Shown here: positions 1 to 12,159 of the stretch, one piece after another
How the letters are laid out: every line of letters starts with the position of its first letter
Position numbering within the stretch: position 1 is the stretch's first letter
Assembly: GCA_019925795.1 (NCBI GenBank)
Contig: CM034311.1
Span: 13,522,926-13,586,925 of the forward strand
DNA from: Dendrobium chrysotoxum
Lineage: Eukaryota > Streptophyta > Magnoliopsida > Asparagales > Orchidaceae
Direction of reading: 5' to 3'
Length of the DNA: 64,000 nucleotides
Notes under the pieces: model-generated
The model's database searches: none
Told to the model about the DNA's origin: nothing
What the model saw: only the letters and a program-made list of their open reading frames with translations
Program-made: the position numbers and the translations under genes

Positions 1-1526
1 ACAAAAAATAAAAATGTGTGAAACTTAAAATGCTAAAAAATAAAAGAATGAATACACCAGATTTTATAGTGGTTTGGCTAAATCTAACCTATGTCCACTT
101 TTGGAGGCCTCGGCTCTAGGTATTACACTAAACCATTTAGTGTCTCTCCTTTACCCCCATAGATAGGCAGAGAAGCCCTTACAAAATCTCTTCCACCAAT
201 ATGGTTTGATAGAGTACCTTAAATCTTTTTCCCCCTCCTGGTGAAGGCAGAAAACCTAAAATTCTTTTTATTCCTCTTGGAGATGGCAGAGAACAAAGAA
301 TTATTTTACTCCCTCCTGGAGTTGGCTGAGAACCATGAATCCTTTTACTCCCTCTAAGAGTTGGCACAAAACCATGATCTTGTTCTGAAGAAAATGTCTC
401 CCTGGAGCCACCCAAGAATCAAAGCAGAGACTTGAAGAAGATTGGAAGGAACTTTATTTGGAGTAACCTTGTGAAGCTCTCACAACTCCCCCTGACAAGA
501 ACTCTCCCTCTCTTCTCTCCCAAAGCTCTTATTAACTCTCTCTCTATAAGCTCCCTCTCAAGCAATTCAACATCAAAAGATTTCTTACAAGGTAATGTAG
601 GAGTTTAAATAGAAAGCCTCCAAAGAAGCCCTAAATTTTAATTTGCCATCATGGATCATCCAGTACTATCGTTAGATCTTCCTGTACGATTAGTATAAAA
701 TAGCACTGCCAGACAGTACAAACTGTATTGGTCTGTACGATCAATTTAAGAGATTATACTATTCATCTCGTACGATCCAACGATCATCCTATATGATTAA
801 TTCAAGAGACTGCATTGATCGTCTAGTACAACATGCAATGATAGACGACGATTAAATATCATCTCATGCATCGCTCAGGTCATATAATACGATCATCATG
901 TACGAATGTGATTGAGCAATTAAACCATAATTAGTTTTTTAATCATAGGATCAATATAGGCATGATTTCCATTAATCATCCAGTATGATGTATATCGTAC
1001 TATATGATTAGAGTAAAATTTGAATTTTAAAAAATTGCCTAAATTATTATTGGCGGTTGAATTTGTGATTATACCTGATTGTCCTATACGATTAGGATTG
1101 TCTAGTATGATTAGGTTAATCAATCTCAATTAGCAAAGGGTGCCCTAATTAGGATTTTTTGTTTTAACTGATCGTCTAGTACGATATAAATTATACAATA
1201 CAATTAGTTCAAAAAATAAAAAATTTCTAACTCACCAACTTACTCCCTTGTGTGTGTGTGTGCAATGTTACTCAGCTTAGTATCCACCATATACATGACT
1301 TGACTCAAGAAAGGTAAAAGTATACTAAAGTTGAAATTATAAACAAACTCAACCCTAGTCTACCCAATCATGAGCTGATTGAAGTTGCAAGTGAACGCCA
1401 GATCTAAAATGTTAGTGAGTAGGGCAAAACTGATATGTAATAAACCAATTGACAGGAATTAGCAGTATGGAAACAATAATGTTTCTTATCACCAAAATCA
1501 TCGTACTTGAGTCCAGATTTACAACA
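1..1526 (-). mobile_element. Sirevirus-type LTR, truncated by window start
   Basis: Read on the minus strand, the LTR starts at 1526 with TGTTGTAAATCTGG, close to the starts of the plus-strand LTRs at 16923, 52557 and 54302. It then shows the same landmarks in order: a GAGTCAAG stretch, a CACACACA tract with a short TG microsatellite (about 1249-1263), a field of short dyads near 640-1210, a TATTTAAA promoter-like motif near 602-610, and a 5'-UTR-like region matching 53740-53870 with few gaps. The R-U5 end lies outside the window. It resembles the 52557 LTR more than the 54302 one. It could be a solo LTR or one end of a full element lying to the left. Confidence 0.8.
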
Positions 1527-1531
1527 CAATA

Positions 1532-2339
1532 TTTTAAGACTTTTAAAAACTATTATGAAAATTAGAAATGCTTCATTTGGTCAACATGCATAAAATTCAT
1601 CACATATTAAATCAACTGGTAAAAATTTGTCTTATTATAGTTAAAGTATTTAGAGTAAAATATATAGTAATATACAAAAAGTTAACTACTATAAGAAAAT
1701 AACATAAAACCCAAAAATATTTTTTATTCATAACTTATTATAAAATTATTAGAATTTAAATCGAAGATAGGTGTTTAAAAGTCTACCTCGTGCAATATGA
1801 AATCTTCAATTGGCCCGAAAGATAAAATTCAAGCTACAGCCTACAAATCTCGCTCTCTTCATCCTCTCTCCTCTTTCCTTTCTATCCCTTTTCTCTCTTC
1901 TTTCTCCAACAAGTGAAGGTCTAGGATGCGGGCTTAGTGAGCTTAAGAAAATGGTTTTAGATAATTTTTTAAAAATATCATTTTAGGTCTAATACCATGG
2001 TGCTCACCTCCCCCGCAGTGCTGTGCTAAAATAGAATATTCCAAATGTTCCCATATCCCTCAAATTCAAGATTGATATGCAAAGATGCTAGCCACCACCA
2101 CAGTGCCCCTCTATCTTCCCAAATAGAGAGGACAATGTCTCCATGCTGTCTCTCTTAGTGTCGTAATGCACCAATAACACTTTGGTTACTTATGATTTCC
2201 TCCTTCCCTATTCAAATTCTTAGCTTATTTAGGGCTAATCAAGCACCATAGAACTTATAACAGATAACCAAACTAAGATTAAGTAAAACTTTATTCTAGA
2301 TTAAGTTAATTATCTCAGTTTTGGGATAGTGGGTGTTAC
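1532..2339 (-). mobile_element. Ty3/gypsy chromovirus-like LTR fragment
   Basis: The upper end reads on the minus strand TGTAACACCCACT, a typical chromovirus LTR start, and the motif order (pyrimidine-rich stretch near 1840-1910, ATGG..GCTC near 2000) parallels the LTR ending at 9325. The low-coordinate end is cut by the Sirevirus-type LTR at 1526. Similarity is weak and was judged by eye only. Confidence 0.35.
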
Positions 2340-3120
2340 ATATCCATCCTAAATATGATAACAAATTTATTGGCCAGTTGTTAATTATTATCAGTATAAT
2401 CAGCCCTAGAAATTAAGTTTCCAAAGGTATTCAGATATTCAGTTATATGGATACTACATTACTTTAGAGTTAATAAATATCCAAGTAATTTCTTATCATG
2501 ATGCCTACTATAGTATTTTGTTCTTAACATCTCATTCATTTCAATCCAATGAAGAGTGGTCCATACTAACCATTGTTCTTTGCAAAAGTATTCATCGAAT
2601 AGATCTTAGCATATCTAGTTAATTTCATTTTAGCAAAAAAAAAGAAAAAATTAAAATCATCCATCCTAACATTCGAAGAAGTCATCCATTTGGACTAACC
2701 ATCCTACATATCTATTGGGGTCATGAGTACATCATAGACCAGAGCTTTAACTTTAACTCTCCTAGAATTAGCGTTAAAATCATTAGCATTCCTATGAGTA
2801 TGGTATCTTATACCTCCATTCCTAAGGTTGGATTGCTTTATAGTAACTTGTCTTCTCTTTGATCTATACAAGAATTGTCATCTTCGAAATGTGTACTATG
2901 ATTTTGGGTAGTGCATAGGACTTTTATTATTTTGCAAATGATTTAGAATAGTTTAGTCTTTATATCTGAGTTCAAGTCTCCTCAAATAGTTCTTTGATCT
3001 TAATATCATTTTCATGAATCCTAAGATCTAAGAAATACACTATCGTGGTCAAGTTTTTTATTTGATCTTGAAAAGCTAATTTATGTGTCATGAGATGATT
3101 TTTTTTTTATAAATACTAAG
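2340..3120 (-). pseudogene. gag: Decayed Ty3/gypsy gag
   Basis: A minus-strand reading from an ATG near 3110 gives a short coiled-coil-like N-terminus. Around 2770-2580 come shadows of a plant gypsy Gag core: a KVKALVYD-like segment followed by a DW/SKWM-like segment and KMKLARYAKIY. This resembles the VKMKL..QAKIYW block of Retrotrans_gag proteins. There are many stops and frameshifts, and no zinc knuckle was found before the fragment meets the LTR-like sequence at 2339. It could belong to the element whose primer site is at 4362-4374. Family level only; the lineage is not certain. Confidence 0.4.
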
Positions 3121-3199
3121 AAAGAGATGAGGCGGAAATGGTTATAGATGAGAGAGGGAGAAAGTTAAAATATAGGTATAAAAATAAAATGTATTATAA

Positions 3200-4866
3200 G
3201 TTTAAAAAATTTCAAAATGAGGAGAGGGGTACAAGGACTTCATACATCCCAAGCTCTTCTTAAGTAATATAGACCCTTTTTTATAAAGTTCTTTTAAACT
3301 TTAAACACACTAAATTTTATACACATATATTCTTATGCATGCAATTTTGAATAAAAGAAATGGCTAGATCTATAATCCTAAACTTCTAAGATGGAAACTA
3401 TTCAAATTTTGATAAATAATCAACCAATTTTACCATAAGAAATTAACTTAAAAAGTAAGGAAGAGAACATAAAGTTTTTATTCCATTAAAGTGATGTTGT
3501 AGTTTTCTTGAGGTGGAGATTTCCACTCAAGATAAAAGTTTATGGGTAGATTCACATGGGGATATTGGCTACGCTTTATGGTGGAGCTTGCTAATTGAGT
3601 TTTTGCTTACACCATTGACATACAAGAAATATAAAAGAAGGATTTGCTAACCTAAAACTTGATAAAAGCTATAAATTTTATATTAATATTTAGAGACATA
3701 TTTTGGAGTTTATGGTGATTTTATAAAAAGTTATAAATAAAAATATATTTTTTCTTAGAATATATAACTGGATTAAGGCTTTCTTTGATAATTGTAATAG
3801 TTATATAACAGTCTTAAAATATTCATGTGAATGCTATAATTTGGAGAAAAGTTCAATGGGTATAATGTTATAGAAGCAATGTTGCTTTTTACTAGCAATT
3901 CATGTATTATTTGAATATTGCATTAAAGTTATAATTTAGTTTCTATTGCATTTGCATTGGCATTATTCATAGCATGGTGATAAAGCTTTTCTAATATATA
4001 AAAATGTACAACCTCAAAAATGTTACAAAGGCCCTACATGTTCTATTCTAGCCCCATCTACCTAGTGTATATGTGGGAGAGATTCTAGCCCCACTTGCTT
4101 AAAGTAGTTGCGGGAAGTTATGTGACATCAATTATGTTTGATTCTGGTACTACTTGCTAGAGGCAAGTGTGGAAGGTTAAAGGGAGGCATAAATAGAAGT
4201 AAAGCTATAAGTAGGTATCAAGATATGTGCATTTTAATCATTTCTTAGCATATGTTAATTCTTCTATACATTTAGTATAAGAAATATTATGAATTAAATA
4301 TTAATAATTCCTAAAATTTTGAATGAACGCTGATGAAATATGAAATTCAAGTGCAAGTGAACCTCTGATACCAAGTGTTGTGTGATGCATCTGAACCCTC
4401 TATGAAAGTGGCTTCAAAGGTGTAAGTCAAAATTTGAAATTATAAGTAAGGTTTTATTATTACTTTATTTATTCTTTACATGTCATTATATTTATTTTAA
4501 TTAATTAACTATTACTGGTATTATGATGGGTTAGGAGAGAAGTCTACTAAGCTAGTTATACTTATCCTATGATGTTTTTTGATCTTTCAGGAAAAGGTAA
4601 ATGTCTAGTGAAGTAGAAAAGGATAGAAGCAGAATCTTCTGAATCTGAGTTGTTAAGGTAATATTTTGCAATCTAGTGTTTAATTATTTAAATGTGAAGA
4701 ACTTCTTAAGCTGGATTAGTGTACATATATTTTAATGAAATGAGATATATTAAGTTATTTTTATTATTTAGATTTGTAGTAGCTATGGTTGTCTCTATTG
4801 ATGCTTGAGCTTTAATTATAGGTTTAGGATTTTAATCCTTCCATTAGAACCTAGGGCAACATATAG
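3200..4866 (+). mobile_element. Probable 5' LTR region of plus-strand chromovirus
   Basis: This stretch has no coding signal. Its last part (about 4440-4866) has the look of the R-U5 end of a plant chromovirus LTR: an AT-rich stretch, a stretch ending CTTTCAGGAAAAGG near 4590, then CAACATATA. It is followed at 4869 by GTGGTATAAGTGC, a degraded tRNA-iMet primer site, and the gag and pol remnants downstream run in the same direction. The LTR start was not located. The region also contains CCCCAC..TTGC repeats around 4050-4160. Confidence 0.35.
4362..4374 (-). other. Primer-binding-site-like motif (tRNA-iMet), minus strand
   Basis: On the minus strand this reads TTGGTATCAGAGG, next to CACAACA, which would be the end of a minus-strand LTR lying above it. 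It matches the plant initiator-Met primer site TGGTATCAGAG. It may mark the 5' side of the minus-strand gag remnant at 2340-3120. It conflicts with a plus-strand LTR reading of the same region, so one of the two is older and overwritten. Confidence 0.4.
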
Positions 4867-5269
4867 TGGTATAAGTGCAATGGTTTGGAAGGATTAGAAT
4901 TGTATTTAGAATTATAGAAAATGATTTGTATAAATAAGAAAAAAGAGTTGAGACTTAGTTTAAAAAATTATTTATTAGTTTGTGATGAGTATATATAGAA
5001 TTGAACCCTTTTATTCTTCATATAAATTAAAGTATTACTGCTTTCTGAACCCCCAAGAGTAAGAAACAGCTGATGGACAAAGTTTCAATTAAGCTGCTAT
5101 AGGTCAAAGTATTGTGCTAGTAATACATTCTAATTTGTTGATGTAGTTTGTTGGGTTAGTGGCCTAGTTGATGGGTGAGACTTAGGGTAAGATGGTTAGA
5201 GTCAAGGGAGACAAGGTTAATAAGCATTTGTAGTTACTTTTAATATTGAATCCATCCTATTGTTAGGGT

Positions 5270-5745
5270 ATTATTGAGCTTTAAGTAGTTAAAGATTGGC
5301 TAAAATCATTTGATAGTATGTAGTGCCCAAAAGGTAGAATGTTTTATTAGCTATGTTCTTATTGGATGGAGAGGAAAAATGCTAATGGATAAGCTAGCTT
5401 AGGGAAAGATTTAAGGGTAGGTCAAATGTGGAGATTTCATGGGAAGAGTTTTTTAGAGATCATTTGAAGTTTATTTATACAGCCATCTACCAGGGAATAG
5501 ATATAGGAGTCCTTTCCCAGGTTGGTGTAAGAGAATAAGATCATGATGCAGTATGAGGCAGAGTTTGTAGCCCTTGCTAAATATCATACATAGTTGGTCA
5601 GTACCCTTGAAGAGAAGTGTTATCATGTCTTGCAAGATTTTAGAGATAGTCTAAGGCATCCCCTAATCCCACCTCACATTCAAGATTTTTCTTATCTTGT
5701 TGAGAGAGCTAGGCTGGTGGAAAATAATTATATGTCCACCTAATA
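5270..5745 (+). pseudogene. gag: Chromovirus gag remnant
   Basis: Fragments of a chromovirus Gag are readable in shifting frames: a W-EEFF-DHLK segment near 5440, then MQYEAEFVALAKY and TLEEKCYHVL near 5545-5620, then a LVERARLVENNY end near 5700. In intact elements these blocks (YEAKF..L..Y, LVERA..VE) lie just before the zinc knuckle. Here the knuckle, the protease and the start of RT are missing: RT motifs begin only about 150 bases further on. This points to an internal deletion between about 5745 and 5890. It is the same element as the RT fragment downstream. Confidence 0.6.
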
Positions 5746-5889
5746 ATGATGGGAAACCACTAAGAAATGGTTTGGTGGAGAGTCTTCCAGGAGTGGATTC
5801 AGTGGGAAGAAGTTAGGTTAGAGAGCAGTGAATCTAGGAGGGGAGGACTTGTAATGTTTGGGAGTGTTAGGATTTTGTATCTATTAACA

Positions 5890-7247
5890 GTGCTCCTATT
5901 GAGAGTGTGTATTGATTATTGGGAACTGAACAAGATAATTATAAAGAACAAGAATCCACTAACAAGGATAGATGACATGTTTTATCAATTAAATAGTACA
6001 GTTGTATTTTCTAAGATTGATTTGTGGTCTGGGTACCATCAATTGAGTGTGAAGGCAGAAGATTTAGCGAAGATGACTTTTAGTATTTAGACAGTATAAA
6101 TTTTTGGTAATCATTTGGTGTGATGAATGCTTTATTAGTATTTATGTACCTAATGCATTAGGTGTTTCAGGAGTATTGGATCAATTCACTATTGTATTCA
6201 TTAATAATATCCTGGTATATTCAAAGTATGAAGAAGAGCATGTAACCCATTTGAGGTTGACCTTGGAGACTTTGAGGCAACAAAAGATGTATGCTAAGTT
6301 CTCAAAATATGAGTTTTAATTGACTTATATAGCTTTCTTAGAGCATGTGATAAGTTAGGAAGGAATTACTACATATCCCAAGAAGATGCAAGTAATAGAG
6401 AATTTGCTGAGACCGACATCTGTGACTAAGATTCACAATTTTCTTAGCATGGCAAGTTATTATAGGAAGTTTTTAAGGACTTTTTGAAGATTACAATCCC
6501 TTTGACAAGGTTGACCCAGAAGGTCATGTCATTTGCTTGGACACTAGATTATGAAGAAAGCTTCCAAAAGTTAAAGGGGTGTTTGGAGTTTGCCCTTGTG
6601 TTGGTTGTTCCGTTGGGTTCATAAGGATTTCAGGTGTATAGTAATGTTTCTTTGAATGGCCTAAGATGTGTGTTGCAATAGAATGGGAAGGTAGTGGCTA
6701 ATGTATCCAGGTGATTGAAGTTACATTAGAGGAATTATCTGACTCATGATTTTAATCTGGCGGCTATTATATTTACATTGAATATTTGTAGACATTATTT
6801 GTATGGTGTGAGATGTAAGATCTACACTGACCACCAAAGTTTGAAGTATATTTTCACTTAGAAGAAGTTAAATCTAAGGTAGAGAAGGTGGTTATAATTT
6901 ATCAAGGATTATGATTTGTATGCTATTTATAAGCTAGGCAGAGTGAACATGGTTGTTGATGCTTTAAGCAGGAAATATATAGGAGTGGTAGCCAATTTAA
7001 TCACTTCTAAGCAAGCATTAATTAGGGAAATGGAGATATTAGAATATAAGGTGATACATTCATTTGATGTGACTGTTGGAGTCTTATCCGAGATGATGGT
7101 TTAGCCCTCATTTTAGGATAGGATTAAAGAAGCTCATAAAGTGAATGAGGAAGATGTGAAATTGATAGATCAAATTCAATATGGAAAGAGATTAGAATTA
7201 CAAGTTGATAATAGAGGAGTGATCTTCTATGGTGATAGGTTATAAGT
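5890..7247 (+). pseudogene. pol: Chromovirus pol remnant: RT, RNase H, start of integrase
   Basis: Reverse transcriptase blocks appear in order: RVCIDYWELNK, then PLTRIDDMF, then FSKIDLWSGYHQ (first catalytic Asp kept), then a FINNILVYSK block at about 6197-6223. In that block the two catalytic aspartates of the usual DD pair are both Asn (AAT AAT at 6203-6208), so the enzyme is dead. RNase H follows (near 6840-6990: WL-FIKDYDL and VVDALSRK), then the start of integrase, ending at GVIFYGDRL. There are several stops and frameshifts. The copy ends abruptly at 7248, exactly where the minus-strand LTR begins, so it was probably cut by that insertion or by a later rearrangement. The missing integrase was not found on the far side. 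Confidence 0.85.
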
Positions 7248-7248
7248 G

Positions 7249-9325
7249 TCATAACCCAACCTGATAAACGCACATACAAAATAGGGCCTATTGTGTTGAC
7301 TTGCAGTAGGGAAAACTAAGATCAGGGTTTTGTGAAACTTTTCAGATTTCTTCTTTTAATTAAATTTAAAATAAATAAAAACCATAGAGCTGCTCATAAC
7401 TTTTAATATATAGTAAATAACACTTCCACAAATTTTTTTTTCATTTCTCTTCAAAATGTTTATACAATATTTACACTATAGTACATAGGTGCAAACTGAA
7501 ACACAAAATAGAGAAATTTAAATAACTAATCATGACTACACAAAAATTAGAAAAATAAGTAATTATACATACTCAGATAGATCAGATCCTGACTCAGCTA
7601 CTCAACTGGTACTTTCCTTTCTCAAACCCAAAAATTGAATGTATACCAAACTGTAAGCCTACACAGTTTAGCAGGTCACACTTACCTATTTAAATTTCCA
7701 TATAATTCATTTATTAAGCATTCATATGAGTTTGGATAGAAGTTTGTAATAATTATTGTATGGAATATAGTAGGGATTGTACTTATCAAAAGTTGAATAA
7801 TAACAAGTAAAGTAAATAAATAAGTACTTTATATATCAAAATAAAAAGTAATAGATTTTCCTTAGGCTCTTGTACCTCACATCAGAATAGAATTCTGAAA
7901 ATTATGGCTTTTCTGACTCACATACTAGGATATTAGAAAATAGGCCCTTATGACTCCCAATGCCTAGCACCAGAATAGAATGTGCATATAGCACCAAAAC
8001 AGTGTGCATATAACACCAGAATATGCATTTAGCATCAGAATAGAACTTCCTCAACCAACATTAGATCTTCTTAGAATCACTCATTTTAATCAGATAAGCA
8101 AATTGATTAGATTAAAGTAAAATAAGAAACTTGAATAATCTAATTTCAGAATTAAAAAAAAAAGCTTTAACGGTAGGCAACTGAACATACCACTGAGTAA
8201 AAATTCACTATTTTAGAATATAACCAAATTACCAGAGATTATTCAAAATATTATTTTAAATATTTAATTATAACATAATATTATTTTTTTGGATCAAAAT
8301 TATGTTTTGGATAATTAAAATAGTGCACTTTTCAATACCCCAGGTGAAAATTTTTCAGAAAAATAACAAAATGTCTGAAAGTGTTATCTCTTTAACATAT
8401 ATCAAGTTATGCAGTGAATGTTTTATATGTATAAACTTATTATCAATTTTAGACTATAGAAATATAATGTAATTAAAAAAATCTTTTTTTTGTATTTTTA
8501 ACCTATCTTGAACCTAATAACTTTCAGTACTGGGTCATTAGCTAAAAATGGATTGATGTTGCCCCAAATCTGCTTTCTCTCTCTATAATGCAACGTTATA
8601 TTTTTTTTGCTTTTGCTTTTTGAAAATTGTTATAGCCTCAATAATGCAAAGTAACTTCTTTCTTAGAAAATATAAGATTTTTTCAAATCATGGCTATTTT
8701 TTTCTGGGAATAGCTAGTTGTTTTTCTCAATATTGTTAGATTTTAGATTTTATTGGAGGAAAATTTTTATTTGCTAATTAATTTTAAAAAAAAAGTCAAT
8801 TAGTTATATAATTATGAGCTAGCTCATGAGCTAAGCCTCATCAAACCGAAACTCAAGCTCAAGCTCATGGCTTGATAAGGTTAACTTACGAGCTCATTAT
8901 TGAGTTGAGCTTGAGCTAGTTCACGAGTTGGCTTGGCTCACTTACACACCTAGTTGGGAAATTAATAACTTATAATTTAAATGTTAAAATTAGACCTACG
9001 TCCATGGCACCCAAACCTGAGCTTTGGAGAGCTTCCTCTAGGAGCCCACAGCATCGTACTGCCACTACACTGAATTAATTTTAGAAAAATCTAGAGTGCT
9101 CATCATTGCGGCCTAGCCAGGGCCGTGATGCCCTGGGAGAAAAATTTTAGGTTTCAAAATATGAAAATAGACTCCTAGGAACCACTTCGAACATATGAAG
9201 ACTTTCACATGTATACAAAATATTCCAAGTCACATGTAGAATAGTTCAAACACAAAAATTTAGTGGTTTTCCTTGAATCAAATCGAGTCAGAATATGTTA
9301 GAATAATGCACTGATCTGTAGGTGT
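7249..9325 (-). mobile_element. 3' LTR of minus-strand chromovirus
   Basis: The block is bounded by TG (7249) and CA (9325). On the minus strand it starts TGTAACACC and ends GGGTTATGACA. A purine-rich tract (AGGAGGGAAGAG on the minus strand, 9328-9340) lies just outside its start, as a polypurine tract should, and the chromodomain end of pol lies just beyond. A second copy of its last 320 bases sits at 48720-49048. Near 7860-8060 there is a small cluster of CAGCACCAGAATAG-like repeats (AGCACCAGAATAGAATGTGCATA and variants). A MITE-like piece lies at about 8787-8956. Confidence 0.65.
8787..8956 (-). mobile_element. Possible hAT-like MITE remnant inside the LTR
   Basis: The segment is packed with AGCTC/GAGCT and GAGCTTGAGCT words, unlike its surroundings. 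On the minus strand its upper end reads CTAGGTGTGTAAGTGAGCC, similar to the CAGGGGTGTAAA.GAGCC end seen in a common plant hAT-type non-autonomous family. No clear opposite terminal repeat or target duplication was found, so the limits are approximate. Confidence 0.4.
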
Positions 9326-9384
9326 TACAACTCTTCCCTCCTAAAAAAAATATTATCCTCAACATTTAAAAACTCAAATCACTA

Positions 9385-10760
9385 AAACAAATTTGGATAT
9401 AGCTACTTCATTTCATATTCTTTCTCCCAAATAGCCTCTCTTTATGTTTATTCTTCCACTAAATCTTAACTATTGTGATATATTTATTTCTTAACTTTAT
9501 AATATTATAAGCCAGAATACTCTATGGCTCATCTCTATAACTCATATTTGGATGTACTTCAACTTCTTCAATAGATACATTATTTTCAAAATCAGACACC
9601 CCTTTTCTTAGAAGTAGCACATGAAATACATTATGAATGTCAGACATATGATCTGAAAATCATAATTTATAGGCATAATTTTTAATTCTTTCAATTACTT
9701 AAAAACAATATAATGTACCTTTAACTCAACTATCTTTCTTTACCAAATCTACTAATGCCTTTCATTGGCTTGATTTTCACATATATGAAATCTCCATCCT
9801 AAAATTCTACATCTAAATTCTTAGCATTATAATATTATTTAAATCTATTTTGTATGGCCTTTAATCTATCCTTGATCAGATGGATCTTTTAAGTAGCTTC
9901 ATCAACCAAAGATGGCCCTCTCAGATTTATATGATCCATCTCTATGCAAGACAAAGGGGTTCTACATTCCTACCATTCAATGTTTTGTATGGGGCAATAC
10001 CTATACTTCATTAAAAGATGTTATTATAGGGAAATTTGATCAAAGGGATAAAATATTCCTAGCTACCGCCAAAGTCCAGAACACATAAACTTAGAAGATC
10101 TTTTGATACCAAAATAGTCCTCTCAGACTATGCGTTAGTCCGAGGATAAAAAACCATACTAAAATGTAATTCTGTGCCCAAATCTTGTTGAATACCTCTC
10201 TATAATATGGATATAAACCTATCATCCATGTTAGAAAGGACTACCTTGGTTATCCCATGCAATCAAATAATTTTCTATATATGTACCTATGCTAATTTGT
10301 CCACTAAATCATAATGTCATATAGTAATAAAATGAGCAGACTTTGTCAAATGATCTATCACGACCAAGTGGCATCATGCCCTTGTCTCGATCTATAAAAT
10401 CGAATAGCAAAATCCATTATTTTCCTATTTTAGATCAAGAATAGGCAATGATTATAGAAAATCTCGTTGCCACTAATGCTCAGCCTTCACTAACTGATAG
10501 GCTTCACATTTCAAAATAAAATCTGTCACATATTTCTTTAACCTAAATCACCTTAAAATACCTTTTAGATTATTGTATATCTTGTCGCTTCTTGGATTAA
10601 TAGTGTAGCATGAATAATGAGCTTTGTACATAATAACTGTTCTCAAACTTCTTGAACTAAGAATCCGTAATCTATTCTTATAAAAGATTACACCTGAATT
10701 AGAAACTAATAATTTAGATTTCTTATGAGAATTGATTTGTTCGTTTAATTTCAAATATGT
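9385..10760 (-). pseudogene. pol: Chromovirus integrase with C-terminal chromodomain
   Basis: On the minus strand an HHCC-region block (near 10750-10550: GVIFYKNRLRI) leads into the core. VVIDHLTKSAHF lies near 10340-10370, and LHGITKVVLSNMDDRF near 10265-10210 is the second catalytic region, with the usual SDR-type triplet altered. The C-terminus (about 9570-9388) reads SYRDEP..IL, then KLRNKYITIVKI, then HKEAIWEKEYEM, then LYPNLF. That is the chromodomain tail typical of Tekay-type plant chromoviruses, which is thought to guide integration to heterochromatin. Numerous stops and frameshifts make it non-functional. The polypurine tract and LTR follow directly. Confidence 0.8.
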
Positions 10761-10939
10761 GTATTTAACTTCTGAGCTTCCTGAATCCTTTCTTGCAGAG
10801 ACAGTTGAATAATCATTTGAGCAAGAATGCCAAAAACCTGATTAATCAAAGGAATCACCTCTAACTACAGTCTTTCTATATCTTGAATCAGATATTCATC
10901 TGAAGAATTAGAATACTTGATAATTTAGAAGATTATCTG

Positions 10940-12150
10940 CTCAGAGCATCTGCTACCACATTTGCCTTATCAAGTTGATGTTAAATAATCAAATCATAAT
11001 ATTTAATCAACTTAAGCCACCTCATTTGTCTCATATTTAGATCCTTCTGAGTGGCCATATACTTCAAACTCTAATGATAGTGAAGATCTCACCCTTGGCT
11101 CGATATAGGTTAGGTCTCTAGATTTTTAAAGCAAATATAACATAAGAAAGATCCAAATTATGTGTCAGATAGTTTCTCTAATATGACTTTAACTACTTGG
11201 AAGCATATGTTATGACCTTTCTATGTTGCATCAATACACATCTCAATCCTTTCAACAAAGCATGATTGAATACTTAAAATTCTTTCATACCAGATGTAAG
11301 ATTTAGAATTAGAACAAATGCCAGACAATCCTTCAGTATCTAAAAACTCTTCTCATAGTCAGATGTTCAAATAAAACCACTAACTTCTGAGTTAGTCTCA
11401 TTAGAGGAACAAAAAGCTAAGAGAATCCCTTTATAAACTTCTTGTAGTAGCTAACCATGCCTAAGAAGCTGCATACCTCAGATACAATAATAGGCCTCGA
11501 CCAATAAGTAATAGAGTGAACTTATTGGGGATCTACAAAAATACCTGCACTGCTCAGCATATACCATATAAAAGGAATACTCTTCAATAAGAATTTGCAT
11601 TTGGAGAATTTAGCATAAAGCTAACGTTGCTTCAGAGTTTCTAAGATAATCCTCAGACAAGTTGTACGCTCTTCCTCATAAGTAAAATAAACTAAAATAT
11701 CATCTATAAAAATTATTATGAACTAATTGAGATATTCCTTAAATACACTATTTATCATATTATGAAAATAATTAGTGTATTAGTCACCCTAGAATGCATG
11801 ACTAAGAACTCATAATGTCCATATCAGGTGCTAAAAATAGTCTTTGCCACATTTGCTTCTCTCATCTTTACCTAATAATATCCATATCTCAGGTAGATCT
11901 TATAAAATATATAAGATAATCCAAGTTAATTAAACAGATCATCAATTCATAACAAAGGGTACTTATTCTTGATAGTGATCTTATTCAATTATGTATAATT
12001 GATATATATATACATATCATACCATCCTTCTTTTTTCACAAAAAAAATTGGTGCTCCCCACAAATGCACACTAGGATGGATAAATCCATTGTTAAATAAC
12101 TCATTAAGCTATACTTTAAACTCATGAAGCTGCTAAGGCGTCATCAGAGC
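10940..12150 (-). pseudogene. pol: Chromovirus RT and RNase H remnant
   Basis: Minus-strand motifs in order: WGAPIFFVKK near 12065-12030 (start of the RT fingers); the catalytic FIDDILVY block near 11710-11690, with both aspartates kept; and an RNase H end near 11045-10945 reading QKDLNMRQMRWLKLI, YYDLI and ANVVADALS. The order is collinear with the integrase at 9385-10760 and the same as in the plus-strand element at 5890-7247, but the two copies differ enough not to be recent duplicates. Frame is lost repeatedly. Confidence 0.8.
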
Positions 12151-12159
12151 GGTGCCCAA

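Noticed and set aside
179..415. Minus-strand open frame with repeated GGSKRI/GGIKRI blocks
   Set aside because: It falls in the R-U5 part of an LTR; the repeats come from tandem copies of a CTCCTGGAGTTGGC-like stretch.
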